Shown here: in pieces, positions 48,170 through 56,624 of the stretch | Layout of the letters: the number at the start of each line of letters is the position of its first letter | Numbering within the stretch: position 1 is the first letter of the stretch | Source: Xanthomonas sp. | GTDB lineage: Bacteria; Pseudomonadota; Gammaproteobacteria; Xanthomonadales; Xanthomonadaceae | NCBI RefSeq assembly: GCF_017163755.1 | Contig: NZ_JAFIWC010000012.1 | Span: 62,001 to 126,000, forward strand | Length of the DNA stretch: 64,000 nt | Direction of reading: 5' to 3' | The notes under the pieces: generated by a model | What the model saw: only the letters and a program-made list of their open reading frames with translations | What the model was told of the DNA's origin: nothing | Databases searched by the model: none | Program-made: the position numbers and the translations under genes

Positions 48170-48514
48170 ATGAACAAGGCCGTTTCGACTATCGCCGTCC
48201 TGCTTTTTTCCGCTATTGCCTCAATGGGCATATCGCCGTCGGCTCGAGCCCAGAGCGTCACGCTCGACTGTGCCGGCAGTGACCTTTGTTACGCGGACGT
48301 CAGCCCGCCAGGCACGTACAACTACGCGTGGACGTTCAATTCCAATGGGCTGTTCGTCATTTATCCTGGCAACTGCACAAATCAAGTTTATTGCAGCTTC
48401 TATTGCCCTCGGGCCAGTGGCTATATCACGGCCAATGTCCTTGTCACAGATGCAAACAATCAGTTCGTGGGTTCAGCCAGCACCCGCGCGCTTTGCACGC
48501 CAGAGCCGATATAA
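48170..48514 (+). CDS. Small Cys-rich exported protein, unknown family
   Basis: A 114-residue protein with a signal peptide (VSTIAVLLFSAIASMG, likely cut after ARAQ at residue 28). The mature 86 residues hold six cysteines (34, 40, 69, 75, 79, 109), enough for three disulfides, and many aromatic and Asn/Thr residues, suggesting a beta-rich folded secreted domain. I do not recognise a family. GAGGA lies upstream of the ATG. Codon use is less GC-biased than neighbours (codons such as TTT, ATT, CAA), a sign of transfer or weak selection. It is monocistronic. Confidence 0.72.
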   Translation: MNKAVSTIAVLLFSAIASMGISPSARAQSVTLDCAGSDLCYADVSPPGTYNYAWTFNSNGLFVIYPGNCTNQVYCSFYCPRASGYITANVLVTDANNQFVGSASTRALCTPEPI

Positions 48515-48748
48515 GCGCATTAAGTAGCGGCCGGTGCGCTTGGTCGCGACCAGCGCACCTCGCCACTGGTTTTCTGTCCGGTTGGTCTACTTATGCTCCA
48601 GCCACCGACGCAAGCCGCTCATCGGCTTCGTGCCGCTACAGGCGAGGTGCGGACCTTCGCCTCAGACATCGGTGACGACTGACTTCCTTCAACGCCGCGC
48701 AGTAGCCCTGGTACAGATTCGCCGCCGGCAGTTGGCCTTGCGCATGCA

Positions 48749-49442
48749 TCAGCGGTGCAGCGCCGGCAGCCGGTAGAACGGCACCCGCACGTACTGGTGG
48801 CGCTCAATGTGGTGGTGGATGGCGCGCGGCCCGCAGAAGAAGGTCTGCCAGTTGCGCGGGACGATGGGTGCGCGCATTGCGGCGCTGGTCGTCGCAGGCG
48901 CGATGGCCGGCATCCTCGGTGATGGCGCGGATGCGCGAACAGCTGCAGGAAGGTCAGCGCCGGCAGCAGCCACAGGCCCACGTACAGCCAGGCATGCCCA
49001 AGCGCGGCGAGCGTGCCCAGCAACGCGCCATTGCTGACCAGGATCGAGCCCAGCACCCGCGGCAGGTGGCCGGCCGGCGCAGGCGCTGCGGGTCCGGCGC
49101 CACGCGGCCGGCGCCGCCGCAGCGCATTGCGCACGGCGAGCACGTAACCGATGCCGGTGACGTCGCGCAGCAACCGTCCCAGCAGGCGCCTCCGCGTGAC
49201 CGGATAGTCGGCGATGCCGAACACGATCGCCACCGGATCGTCGGCCACCATCGGCGCGCGGTGGTGCTGCAGGTGCCGCTGGCGATAGGCGAACAGCGAC
49301 AGCAGCAGCGGTCCGGCCGCGAACAGTTGCGCCAGCACGTCGTTGCGCGCCCTCGTGCATCATCACCGCCAGCGCCCGCTGGGTGCTGGCGACGATCACC
49401 GTCGCCAGCGGGAACCGCCACGCGCGTTGCGCGATGGCGCGT
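48749..49442 (-). pseudogene. Fatty acid desaturase, broken by three frameshifts
   Basis: Pieces of one desaturase are spread over three frames. All three histidine boxes survive: MMHEGA (upstream frame), RQRHLQHHR (second frame) and AIHHHIERHQY (third), with membrane segments GALLGTLAALGHAWLYVGLWLL between. Breaks lie near 49355 (after HEGA), 48925 (after LQLFA, continuing as RIRAITEDAG) and 48875 (before IVPRNWQTFF). The upstream frame ends at a stop with no ATG, so the N terminus is missing too. Three independent shifts argue for a true pseudogene, not sequencing error. Confidence 0.8.
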
Positions 49443-49469
49443 GCGCCGCCGCGCTAGCGGCGCGCGCCG

Positions 49470-50078
49470 TCAGCGGCGCCGCCACACCAGGCAGCGGTTG
49501 TTGGCCGGCATGGCCACGTCGTCCAGCAGCGCCAGCCCCTGTGCGCGCGCCAGCGCGTCCACCGCCTCGAAATCGCGCACGCCGCTGGCCGCGTCGCGCG
49601 CCTTCAGCCAGGCATCGAACGCGCGGTTGCTGGCGCTGTTGAACTGGCCGCCGTAGTTGAACGGTCCGTACACCGCCACGGTGCCGGCGCCGGACGCGTC
49701 GGCGCCCAGCAGCCGGCCGGCGCCGGCGAAGAAGGCCTGCACCGACGGCCAGTCCATGATGTGCAGCGTGTTGGCGCTGAACACCGCGTCGTAGCCGGCC
49801 GCCGGCCACGGGCCGTCGCGCACGTCCAGCGCCAGCGGCGGCGGCGTGTTCGGCAACGCCGCCTCATGCAGCCATAACCCGATGCCGGGCAGGTGCTCGG
49901 CGCGTTCGCTGCACTGCCAGGTCAGATGCGGCAGCGCCGCGGCGAAATGCACCGCGTGCTGGCCGGTGCCGCTGCCGATCTCGAGCACCCGCCGGCTGTG
50001 CGCGAAGCAGCGCCGCAGCACCTGCAGGATCGGTTCGCGATTGCGTTCGCACGACGGCGCGTAGGGCTTTTCGTTCAT
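49470..50078 (-). CDS. DUF938 SAM-dependent methyltransferase-like protein
   Basis: A 202-residue Rossmann methyltransferase of the DUF938 family. RRVLEIGSGTGQHAVHFA is the SAM-binding motif I, followed by ALDVRDGPWP, FSANTLHIMDWPSV and VYGPFNYGGQFNSASN, all characteristic of the family. The substrate is unknown. The ATG at 50078 (MNEKPYAPSCERNREPIL) is the standard family start. A fatty acid desaturase pseudogene lies just downstream. Confidence 0.92.
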   Translation of the reverse strand: MNEKPYAPSCERNREPILQVLRRCFAHSRRVLEIGSGTGQHAVHFAAALPHLTWQCSERAEHLPGIGLWLHEAALPNTPPPLALDVRDGPWPAAGYDAVFSANTLHIMDWPSVQAFFAGAGRLLGADASGAGTVAVYGPFNYGGQFNSASNRAFDAWLKARDAASGVRDFEAVDALARAQGLALLDDVAMPANNRCLVWRRR

Positions 50079-50433
50079 TCGGGTTCTTTCAGCTCACCGA
50101 TGCGGCGCGGCCTCCGATACCCGCGCCACCGCGTGCCGTCGAACGGATCCGCGCCGGACAATGCCCCCACTTCGCACAGGCCGTGCCGGTATGCGCGCAC
50201 TCGCCTCGAGTGGACCGGGCGCCGGCACGGTGACGCACACCGGACCGGCCGGGCGCGCGGATCCGCGGGGAAACTTCGCCGACCGCGCTGATGCGAGTGC
50301 GGCGCTCGACGGCGCGATCGCGCTGTGGAGGCCCTCCGTCCCAGCGGATTCCACGGGATGGTTTTGGGCTTCGTGCCGGAGACGAGGCTTCGCCAGGATC
50401 GCCGACCACATTCGCCGCGGCGCCGCCATGCGC
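50079..50433. other. Intergenic stretch without recognisable gene
   Basis: Open frames here are long only because of high GC and show no family motif, signal peptide or ribosome site. The stretch separates the DUF938 gene and the NYN-domain gene, both on the minus strand. No hairpin with a T-tract was noticed. Confidence 0.5.
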
Positions 50434-51312
50434 TCAGCTGCGCGAACGCACGAAGATGCGCTTGCCGCCGCCTTCGTTGCCGCGCTCCTCGATCTCGAAC
50501 TGCGCCGACAGCCGCCGCAACAGGTCGCTGAGCTTCTTGTGCCCGTACAGGCGCGGATCGAAGTCCGGCCGCACCTTGTTCAGATAGCTTCCGACGCTGC
50601 CGAGGCCGGCCCAGCCCTGGTCGTCGGAGGCCTCCTCGATGGCCTGGCGCAACAGCTTCAGCGGCGCCGACAGCGGCGCCGGCTTGGCGTCCGTGCCCGC
50701 CGCGGCGGGAGGCGCGGCCGCAGGCACCACTGGTGCCTCCGGCTTGGCGGCGGCCGCGGACTGCGGTTTCTTGCCGCCCTTGTTCGCCGCGGCCTTGGCC
50801 GGCGCCGGCGCGGCCACGGCCGGCTTGGACGGCTCGGCGCTGGCCGCCTCGCTGCGCAGCACCTCGGTGTAGATGAACTTGTCGCAGGCCTGCACGAACG
50901 CGTCCGGCGTCTTGCGCTCGCCGAAGCCGTACACGGTCGGCCCTTCCTCGCGCAGGCGCTGCGCCAGGCGGGTGAAGTCGCTGTCGCTGGAGACCAGGCA
51001 GAACCCGTCGAAGCGCCCGGTGTACAGCAGGTCCATCGCGTCGATGATCAGCGAGCTGTCGGTGGCGTTCTTGCCGCTGGTGTAGGCGAACTGCTGCACC
51101 GGGCTGATCGAATGCTTCAGCAGCGCCTGCTTCCACTGGGTCATGCGCGTGCTGGTGAAGTCGCCGTAGATGCGCTTGACGCTGGCCACGCCGTACTTGG
51201 CCACTTCGGCCAGCAACCCTTCGATCACCGAAGGCTGCGCGTTGTCGGCGTCGATCAGCACGGCCAGGCGCGGCTGGTCGTCGTCGGCGTCGGATCTGGA
51301 ACGGGTTTTCAT
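50434..51312 (-). CDS. NYN-domain ribonuclease-like protein with C-terminal OST-HTH/LOTUS domain
   Basis: A 292-residue protein. The N-terminal NYN/LabA-like domain (residues 12-160) has acidic residues of the PIN-like active site in LAVLIDADNAQPS and FCLVSSDSDFTRLAQRLRE. An Ala/Pro/Lys-rich linker (about 165-220) follows, then an OST-HTH (LOTUS) domain, LKLLRQAIEEASDDQGWAGL...LRRLSAQFEIEE. The family is thought to cut or bind RNA; LOTUS domains bind RNA, including G-quadruplexes. Starts at the ATG at 51312. Single gene. Confidence 0.9.
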   Translation of the reverse strand: MKTRSRSDADDDQPRLAVLIDADNAQPSVIEGLLAEVAKYGVASVKRIYGDFTSTRMTQWKQALLKHSISPVQQFAYTSGKNATDSSLIIDAMDLLYTGRFDGFCLVSSDSDFTRLAQRLREEGPTVYGFGERKTPDAFVQACDKFIYTEVLRSEAASAEPSKPAVAAPAPAKAAANKGGKKPQSAAAAKPEAPVVPAAAPPAAAGTDAKPAPLSAPLKLLRQAIEEASDDQGWAGLGSVGSYLNKVRPDFDPRLYGHKKLSDLLRRLSAQFEIEERGNEGGGKRIFVRSRS

Positions 51313-51588
51313 TGCGGCGGTCCTGCGCGAAAACGAAAGCGGCGGCCCGGAGCGCAGCGCGGTGGCGCCGGCACGCCCAGGCGCCAGGCACCACTGTGCC
51401 ATTCCCGGCCAACCGGGGCCAGCGCCGGCGAACGGCGCCACGTCCCTGTCTCCGCATGCGATGGAGGCGAAAGGATACTGGCGCCGCGTGGCCGGCTTTG
51501 CGCGATCCGCCGAACGCGGGACCGGCGCGACGCAGGCCGCGCGCGGCGGCACCTGCCAGCGGGGCGCAGCAACACTGGCGTCACCGCG

Positions 51589-52419
51589 TCACGCGGCATC
51601 CATTTCCGTGGACAGCGCGATCGCCCGCTGCGCTTCCAGTTCGGCCAGGCGCGACTGCAGCGCCGTGCGCACGTGCGCGTACGCCTGCGCGCCGAGCAGC
51701 AGGCGTCGCGGCGCCGGGGACACGTCGAACGATGCGAGCATCTGGCGCACCATCTTGTGCGGGTCGCCGAACACGAAGCTGCCTTCTTCCAGCGCGCGGC
51801 GCAGCGCCTGCACCGGGGTGTCCGCATAGGTCGGGCTGGGCGCGGTGCGGTCCAGGCCGCGGCCGAAGTCGGTCGCCGCCGGGCCGGGCTCGACCAGGGT
51901 GAACTCGATGCCGAACGGCGCCACTTCCTGCGCCACCGCCTCGACGAAACCCTCGATGCCCCACTTGCTGGCGTGGTACAGGCTGAAACCCGGATAGGCG
52001 ATCTGCCCGCCTTCCGAGGACACCTGCACGATGCGTCCGCCGCCCTGCGCGCGCAGGTGCGGCAGCACCGCGCGGATCAGCTGGATCGAGCCGACCAGGT
52101 TGGTTTCCAGTTGCCGGCGCAGCTGCGCGTCGCTGGCTTCCTCGGCGGCGCCGAACACCGCGTAGCCGGCGTTGCTGACCACCACGTCGATGCGTCCGAG
52201 TTCGGCGAAGGCGCGGCCGGTCACCGCGCGCAGCGCCGCGTCGTCGGTCACGTCCAGCGCCGCCACCCACAGTCGCGGGCCGTATTCGGCCTTCAGGTCG
52301 TCCAGCGCCTCGGGCCGGCGCGCGGTGGCGGCGACGCGATCGCCGCGTGCCAGCAGCCGCTCGGTCAGCAGGCGGCCGAAGCCGGACGAGGTTCCGGTGA
52401 TGAAATAGGTGCGATTCAT
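51589..52419 (-). CDS. SDR family oxidoreductase
   Basis: A 276-residue short-chain dehydrogenase/reductase. TGTSSGFGRLLTERLL is the cofactor motif near residues 7-22, VSNAGYAVFG follows, and catalytic Ser is in VQVSSEGGQ and Tyr-Lys in YHASKWG. The extended C terminus is typical of the group with VEPGPAATDF. The substrate is unknown. Divergent from a LysR regulator at 52532 with 112 bases between, so it is a likely target of that regulator. Confidence 0.92.
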   Translation of the reverse strand: MNRTYFITGTSSGFGRLLTERLLARGDRVAATARRPEALDDLKAEYGPRLWVAALDVTDDAALRAVTGRAFAELGRIDVVVSNAGYAVFGAAEEASDAQLRRQLETNLVGSIQLIRAVLPHLRAQGGGRIVQVSSEGGQIAYPGFSLYHASKWGIEGFVEAVAQEVAPFGIEFTLVEPGPAATDFGRGLDRTAPSPTYADTPVQALRRALEEGSFVFGDPHKMVRQMLASFDVSPAPRRLLLGAQAYAHVRTALQSRLAELEAQRAIALSTEMDAA

Positions 52420-52531
52420 GGGCTTGCCTCGCGCAGGGGCCACGGGAGCGTGGCGGGTCGGGTTCCAGACTAGGCGCGCTCCACCGCTGTTACTATCCGT
52501 CCAATCCCGCATGCGCCAGTGAAAATCACCC

Positions 52532-53425
52532 ATGAATCAGCGGCCCGCCCTGACCGACCTCAGCGCCTTCGCCGCGATCGTGGCCCACCGCAGCTTTCGC
52601 AAGGCCGCCGACGAGCTCGGGCTGTCGCCGTCCACGCTCAGCCACATGATGCGTACGCTGGAAGCGCGCATGGGCGTGCGCCTGCTGCACCGGACCACGC
52701 GCAGCGTGGCGCCCACCGAAGCCGGCGCGCGGCTGGTCGCGCGGCTGCAGCCGCTGCTGCGCGAGCTGGACCTGGCGCTGGACGACGCGGGCAGCTTCGC
52801 CCGCGGTCCCAGCGGCACGTTGCGCATCAACGCCAACGAGACCGCCGCGCGCCTGCTGCTGCAACGCGTGGTGCCGGCGTTCCTGCAGCGCTACCCGGCG
52901 ATGGCGCTGGACCTGGTCAGCGAGGGCCGCCTGGTCGACATCGTCGCCGCCGGCTTCGACGCCGGCGTGCGCCTGGGCGAAGCGCTGCCGCAGGACATGA
53001 TCGCGGTGCCGTTCGGCGGCCCGCAGCGCTTCATCGCCGCCGCCTCGCCGGCGTACCTGGCACGGCATCCGCCGCCGCGCACGCCCGACGAACTCGCCCA
53101 GCACACCTGCATCGGCTTCCGCCTGCCCAGCGGCAAGCCGTATCGCTGGGAGTTCGCGCGCCACGACCAGGAGCTGGCGGTGGAGGTCGGCGGCCCGCTC
53201 ACCCTGGACCACATGGGGCTGATGGCCGACGCCGCGGTCGCCGGCATGGGCATCGCCTACCTGTCGGAGGTCGCGGTGCAGGCGCAGCTGGACAGCGGTG
53301 CGCTAGTACGCGTGCTGGACGAGTGGTGCCCGCCGCTGCCGGGGCTGTTCCTGTACTACCCGGGCCACCGCCACGTGCCGGCGGGGCTGCAGGCGTTCAT
53401 CGGGGTGCTGCGGGAACTGGGGTAG
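52532..53425 (+). CDS. LysR-family transcriptional regulator
   Basis: A 297-residue regulator. The N-terminal winged helix-turn-helix is FAAIVAHRSFRKAADELGLSPSTLSHMMRTLEARMGVRLLHRTTRSV (about residues 11-57). The C-terminal periplasmic-binding-like effector domain has VSEGRLVDIVAAGFDAGVRLGE and VRVLDEWCPPLPGLFLYYPG, typical of the DsdC/GltC-like CrgA subgroup that often regulates a divergent SDR gene. Its own ATG at 52532 is in a short divergent region shared with the SDR gene at 51589-52419. Confidence 0.93.
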   Translation: MNQRPALTDLSAFAAIVAHRSFRKAADELGLSPSTLSHMMRTLEARMGVRLLHRTTRSVAPTEAGARLVARLQPLLRELDLALDDAGSFARGPSGTLRINANETAARLLLQRVVPAFLQRYPAMALDLVSEGRLVDIVAAGFDAGVRLGEALPQDMIAVPFGGPQRFIAAASPAYLARHPPPRTPDELAQHTCIGFRLPSGKPYRWEFARHDQELAVEVGGPLTLDHMGLMADAAVAGMGIAYLSEVAVQAQLDSGALVRVLDEWCPPLPGLFLYYPGHRHVPAGLQAFIGVLRELG

Positions 53426-53528
53426 GCGCAGCCGAACCGGCGCGGTGCGCGCGAACGCGCACGGAGCCGGCGCCGGGTCCGCTCACACGTGCCAGGTCGC
53501 ATCCACCACCGCCGCGCACCGCGCGCCG

Positions 53529-54344
53529 TCACTGCGCCGCCGGCAACGCCTCGTAGGCCTGGCGCACCGCGGCCTCGCCGTACTGCCGCTCCAGCCGGCG
53601 GATGATGAAATGGCCGCGCGCCATCGCCTGGAAATGCGCGATGAACAGCGTATTGAGCGCCGCGCCGCTGGCCGCGCCGACCAGCGGCACCGCCTGCGCC
53701 GCCAGCTTCTCGCTGACCGTCACCGAGAACTTCGCCGCGATCCGCGCCACCATCGACACCAGCGCCGGCGCGCCCTTGCTGCCCAGCCCATGCGCGGCGA
53801 TGTACTGCGCCGCCGCGCTGAGCTGCTGCGCCATCGCCGTGCGCACCGCGAAATAGCCCGACTCGCTGCCGTCGTCGCGGCGGCTGCGCCCGCCGTGCGC
53901 GAGCACTTCCAGGCACGCCAGCGCGGTGGCCGGGTCCTCCAGCCGCTCGCCCTCGGCGCGGGCGATGTCGGCGATGGAGCGCAGCATCAGCGTGGTGGTC
54001 AGCGGCAGCTCCACCGCCAACCCGGCCAGGCCGAAGAAGCCGCCGGCCGCCCCGGTCGCCGCCACCGCCAGCCCGTGCAGGCGCGGACGCGCCTTGCCCG
54101 GCGCGTCCTTGCGCAGGGTCAGCAGCGCCGAGCGCAGCGCCACGTTCAGCGCGTGGCGGCTGATCGCGTCGATACGCGAGGTCACGAAGCGGGGCAGCCG
54201 CCGGCTCAGCAGGTGCTCGATCGGCGCGCCGACCGCATTGGCCACCTGCGCCGCCAGCCCGGGATGCTCGAGCAGGGCATGCGCCTGCGCCAGTTCGCGC
54301 TGGTGGGCCGCGTCCATCACCAGGACGGGAAACTGATCGGTCAT
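53529..54344 (-). CDS. EcsC-family protein
   Basis: A 271-residue protein of the EcsC family. Motifs seen are RISRHALNVALRSAL, the Gly/Ala-rich hydrophobic segment AVAATGAAGGFFGLAGLAVELPLTTTLMLRSIADIARAEGE, and the C-terminal VPLVGAASGAALNTLFIAHFQAMARGHFIIRRLE, all characteristic. EcsC function is unknown; members are membrane-associated. The ATG at 54344 is preferred over an upstream in-frame start without a ribosome site. It lies downstream of the thioredoxin-like gene on the same strand. Confidence 0.9.
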   Translation of the reverse strand: MTDQFPVLVMDAAHQRELAQAHALLEHPGLAAQVANAVGAPIEHLLSRRLPRFVTSRIDAISRHALNVALRSALLTLRKDAPGKARPRLHGLAVAATGAAGGFFGLAGLAVELPLTTTLMLRSIADIARAEGERLEDPATALACLEVLAHGGRSRRDDGSESGYFAVRTAMAQQLSAAAQYIAAHGLGSKGAPALVSMVARIAAKFSVTVSEKLAAQAVPLVGAASGAALNTLFIAHFQAMARGHFIIRRLERQYGEAAVRQAYEALPAAQ

Positions 54345-54435
54345 TGCGGCTCCTGGTTGCGTCGCGGCCGGCGCCACGGGCTCCGCCAATGCGGGGTGCA
54401 GAGCGCCAGCCTAAACGCCGCCGATGGCGGCCAGG

Positions 54436-54771
54436 TTAAGCGTCCGCCTGCGCCAGCACGTTGAGCAACGGCAGCAGGTCCTCGCGCTCGCGCGGCCGCA
54501 CCGCGCGCGCCACCTCCTCGCCGTCGCGCAGCAGCACCACGGTCGGCCACAGCTTCACCGCGAAGGCGCGGCCCAGCGGCCGGCCCTTGCCGTCCTCGAC
54601 CTTGTGGTACGGGACCTGTTCGAACGGCCCCAGCAGCTTCTGCAGCAACGGCTGCGCGGCCTGGCAATGGCCGCACCAGCCGGTGCCGAATTCCAGCAGC
54701 TGCAGCCCCGGCTGCGAGCGCACCTGCGCCGCCGCCGGCGCCTCGGCGCTGTATTCGCGCGGAAAGGCCAT
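54436..54771 (-). CDS. Thioredoxin-family protein
   Basis: A 111-residue thioredoxin fold with the active site TGWCGHCQAAQPLL (CGHC) and the cis-Pro in LWPTVVLL. No signal peptide is visible, so probably cytoplasmic. The CGHC motif is as in DsbA-like or unusual thioredoxins rather than the usual CGPC. It is 8 bases after the host-attachment-like gene and reads in the same direction, so the two are probably co-transcribed. Confidence 0.9.
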   Translation of the reverse strand: MAFPREYSAEAPAAAQVRSQPGLQLLEFGTGWCGHCQAAQPLLQKLLGPFEQVPYHKVEDGKGRPLGRAFAVKLWPTVVLLRDGEEVARAVRPREREDLLPLLNVLAQADA

Positions 54772-54779
54772 CGCGGCAG

Positions 54780-55178
54780 TCAGGACAGCGCGCGCTGGAT
54801 GTCTTCCAGCGGCAGGTTGGTCAGGTCCTTGGCCACGTCGCCGACCAGGCGCTGCTGCGTCTCCTTGTGCAACAACGGTCGGATGCGACCCAGCGTGGTC
54901 GGGTCCGCCACCAGCACCAGATGCTCGTAGCGCTGCTTCAGCGCGCCCTCGTTGAGCGCCTGCGCCACCTGCTTGGCGAAGGTGGACTCGTCCAGTTCCG
55001 CCTCCGTGGTGCGCTGCGGCATCTTGCCGGCCGGCCCTTCGTCGTCCACGTTCTGCACGTCGGTACGCGCATGCTGGCGCAACACCACGCCATCGCGGCC
55101 GCCGACGTTGACGAACCAGCGCGCCTCGCCGCCGTCGACCACCACCACCAGTGCGTTCTCGGGAATCTGTAACGACAT
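54780..55178 (-). CDS. Host attachment protein-like (baeRF family)
   Basis: A 132-residue protein of the host-attachment family (bacterial release-factor-like, baeRF_family). VVVVDGGEARWFVNVGG and HLVLVADPTTLGRIRPLLHK are characteristic. The name comes from early work in plant-associated bacteria; the biochemical role is unsettled and ribosome-associated functions have been suggested for related families. GGAGAG precedes the ATG at 55178. A thioredoxin gene follows. Confidence 0.9.
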   Translation of the reverse strand: MSLQIPENALVVVVDGGEARWFVNVGGRDGVVLRQHARTDVQNVDDEGPAGKMPQRTTEAELDESTFAKQVAQALNEGALKQRYEHLVLVADPTTLGRIRPLLHKETQQRLVGDVAKDLTNLPLEDIQRALS

Positions 55179-55299
55179 CGCTCGCTCTCCTCACCTGCCT
55201 GCCGATGCGGCACGCAACCACCGTAGGCCACGCGATGTAAGCGCCGCGGCAAGGCGAGGGATGCGCCGCGTCAGTTCCGTGGCGCCATGGCCGGCGGCG

Positions 55300-56199
55300 T
55301 CAACGCACGAACAGCACGTCCAGGTCCTGGCGCGGCACGAAGTCCTTCTGCTGGAACTGGAAGGTGAGCGGGTCGATGCGCTCGAGGTCGCCATCGAAGC
55401 ACAGGCTGAGCAGGTCGGTAGGCTCGCGCTTCCTGATCGTGAGCTGGAAGTCCTGGATCGGCCCCTTCCAGTTGTTGCCGGTCAGCAGCACGTAGCGCAG
55501 GTTGGCCCAGCCCACGCCGTAGGCCTTTTCGCGCCGGCGGATGCCCTGCTGGGCGGCGGCGTCCAGGCAACTGCTCCTGGCGTAGGTCTGGATGAGGGTG
55601 GCGGCCGGGATCGGCACGCCGCTGGACACGCTGGGCGTGTAGCGGTGGCGGATCGACACCGGCTTGCCGGCCGGGAAGCGCTGCTGCCAGGTGAAGTACT
55701 CGCTGAGGGTGAAGCGCGGCTGCCCGTCCGGGTCGAACCAGCGCGCCGGTAGCGGCTTCCTGCCCTTGGGCAGCGTGCCGGATTCGACGAAGCCGGCCAG
55801 CTCGTCCACGCGCCAGCCGCTGGCCGCCCACTCGCGCGAGACGTCGGCGTCGCCGAGCCTGGCCACCAGCTTGCGCTCGGTACGGACCGGCGTGCCGTCG
55901 ACCCACAGCGCGAACTCGGTGAGCTCGCTGTGGTCGGCCGGGCCGAAGTACATCGGCGGCATCGGGAACGCGATCGGCACCCGCAGTTCGCGCGCGCTGG
56001 TGTTGGTGAACACGTAGTCCACCCGCACCTCGTCCTCGCTGATGAACAAGGCTTCCTTGCTCATGCGGATGTCCGGCTGCTCGAGCAGGCGGATGCTGCC
56101 GTTGTCGTCGCCGAAGCTGCTGTCGTTGGCGTGGGCGACGGTGGCCAGCCACGGCGCGATGGCGAGCAGCGCGCGGGCCAGAAGCGGTGGGGTGGTCAT
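55300..56199 (-). CDS. DUF4424 domain exported protein
   Basis: A 299-residue protein with a signal peptide (LLARALLAIAPWLATVAHA). The mature start NDSSFGDDNGSIRLLEQPDIRM and the VDYVFTNTSARELRVPIAFPMPP segment are diagnostic of the DUF4424 family. The rest is beta-rich (RHRYTPSVSSGVPIPAATL). Periplasmic; function unknown. The ATG at 56199 lies immediately before this signal peptide. Confidence 0.9.
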   Translation of the reverse strand: MTTPPLLARALLAIAPWLATVAHANDSSFGDDNGSIRLLEQPDIRMSKEALFISEDEVRVDYVFTNTSARELRVPIAFPMPPMYFGPADHSELTEFALWVDGTPVRTERKLVARLGDADVSREWAASGWRVDELAGFVESGTLPKGRKPLPARWFDPDGQPRFTLSEYFTWQQRFPAGKPVSIRHRYTPSVSSGVPIPAATLIQTYARSSCLDAAAQQGIRRREKAYGVGWANLRYVLLTGNNWKGPIQDFQLTIRKREPTDLLSLCFDGDLERIDPLTFQFQQKDFVPRQDLDVLFVR

Positions 56200-56393
56200 G
56201 GATCGGCCGGAAGGAAGACAAGGGTGGCGATGCGCGGCGACAGCGCATCGCCGGGCCAAGTTTAATCCGACCCGCCGCATCGGAGCGCGCGCCCCTCGTC
56301 GCCGTGGCGTGCGCGGCTCACGCTCGCAAGACTTCTTCGGCTTCGCACTCGTCCCGCACCGCGCCCGGCGTTTCCGCTGGGCGCCCTGCATCC
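56200..56393. other. Intergenic stretch
   Basis: No gene is seen in this part of the 425-base gap. It borders the SDR tail fragment at 56394-56519 and may hold more decayed remains of that gene in other frames, but no recognisable motif was found. Confidence 0.4.
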
Positions 56394-56519
56394 TCAGCCG
56401 ACGAAGCAGCCGGCGCGGTCCAGGTCCGCCAGCAGGCCCGGAGGGCCCGGCTGCCACGCCAGCTGCGCGCGGCTCCAGGCGCGGGAGGCCGCCACGTCGT
56501 GGCTGGCGAAGCGGCCCAT
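56394..56519 (-). pseudogene. C-terminal fragment of an NAD(P)-dependent SDR/epimerase-like gene
   Basis: A 41-codon remnant whose translation FASHDVAASRAWSRAQLAW, then QPGPPGLLADLDRAGCFVG and a stop resembles the closing residues of extended SDR (NAD-dependent epimerase/dehydratase-like) proteins, which typically end with an ASSRAR...LGW...PGLLADLE-type segment. No Rossmann half is found upstream, so the rest of the gene is gone or shifted. It lies between the DUF4424 gene and the dienelactone hydrolase gene. Assignment rests on pattern recall only. Confidence 0.45.
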
Positions 56520-56624
56520 GCCCATGCGGGGCCGCTCCCACGCGTCCCGAATGCACGCAGCAGGTCAGCAAGCGCCTCCGATCGATTGCGCCACCGCGCC
56601 TGGCCAGTCGATGGCCGCGCAGGT

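Noticed and set aside
50094-50429. 111-codon minus-strand frame between DUF938 and NYN genes
   Set aside because: No ribosome site, signal peptide, domain or codon pattern; composition fits random high-GC sequence.
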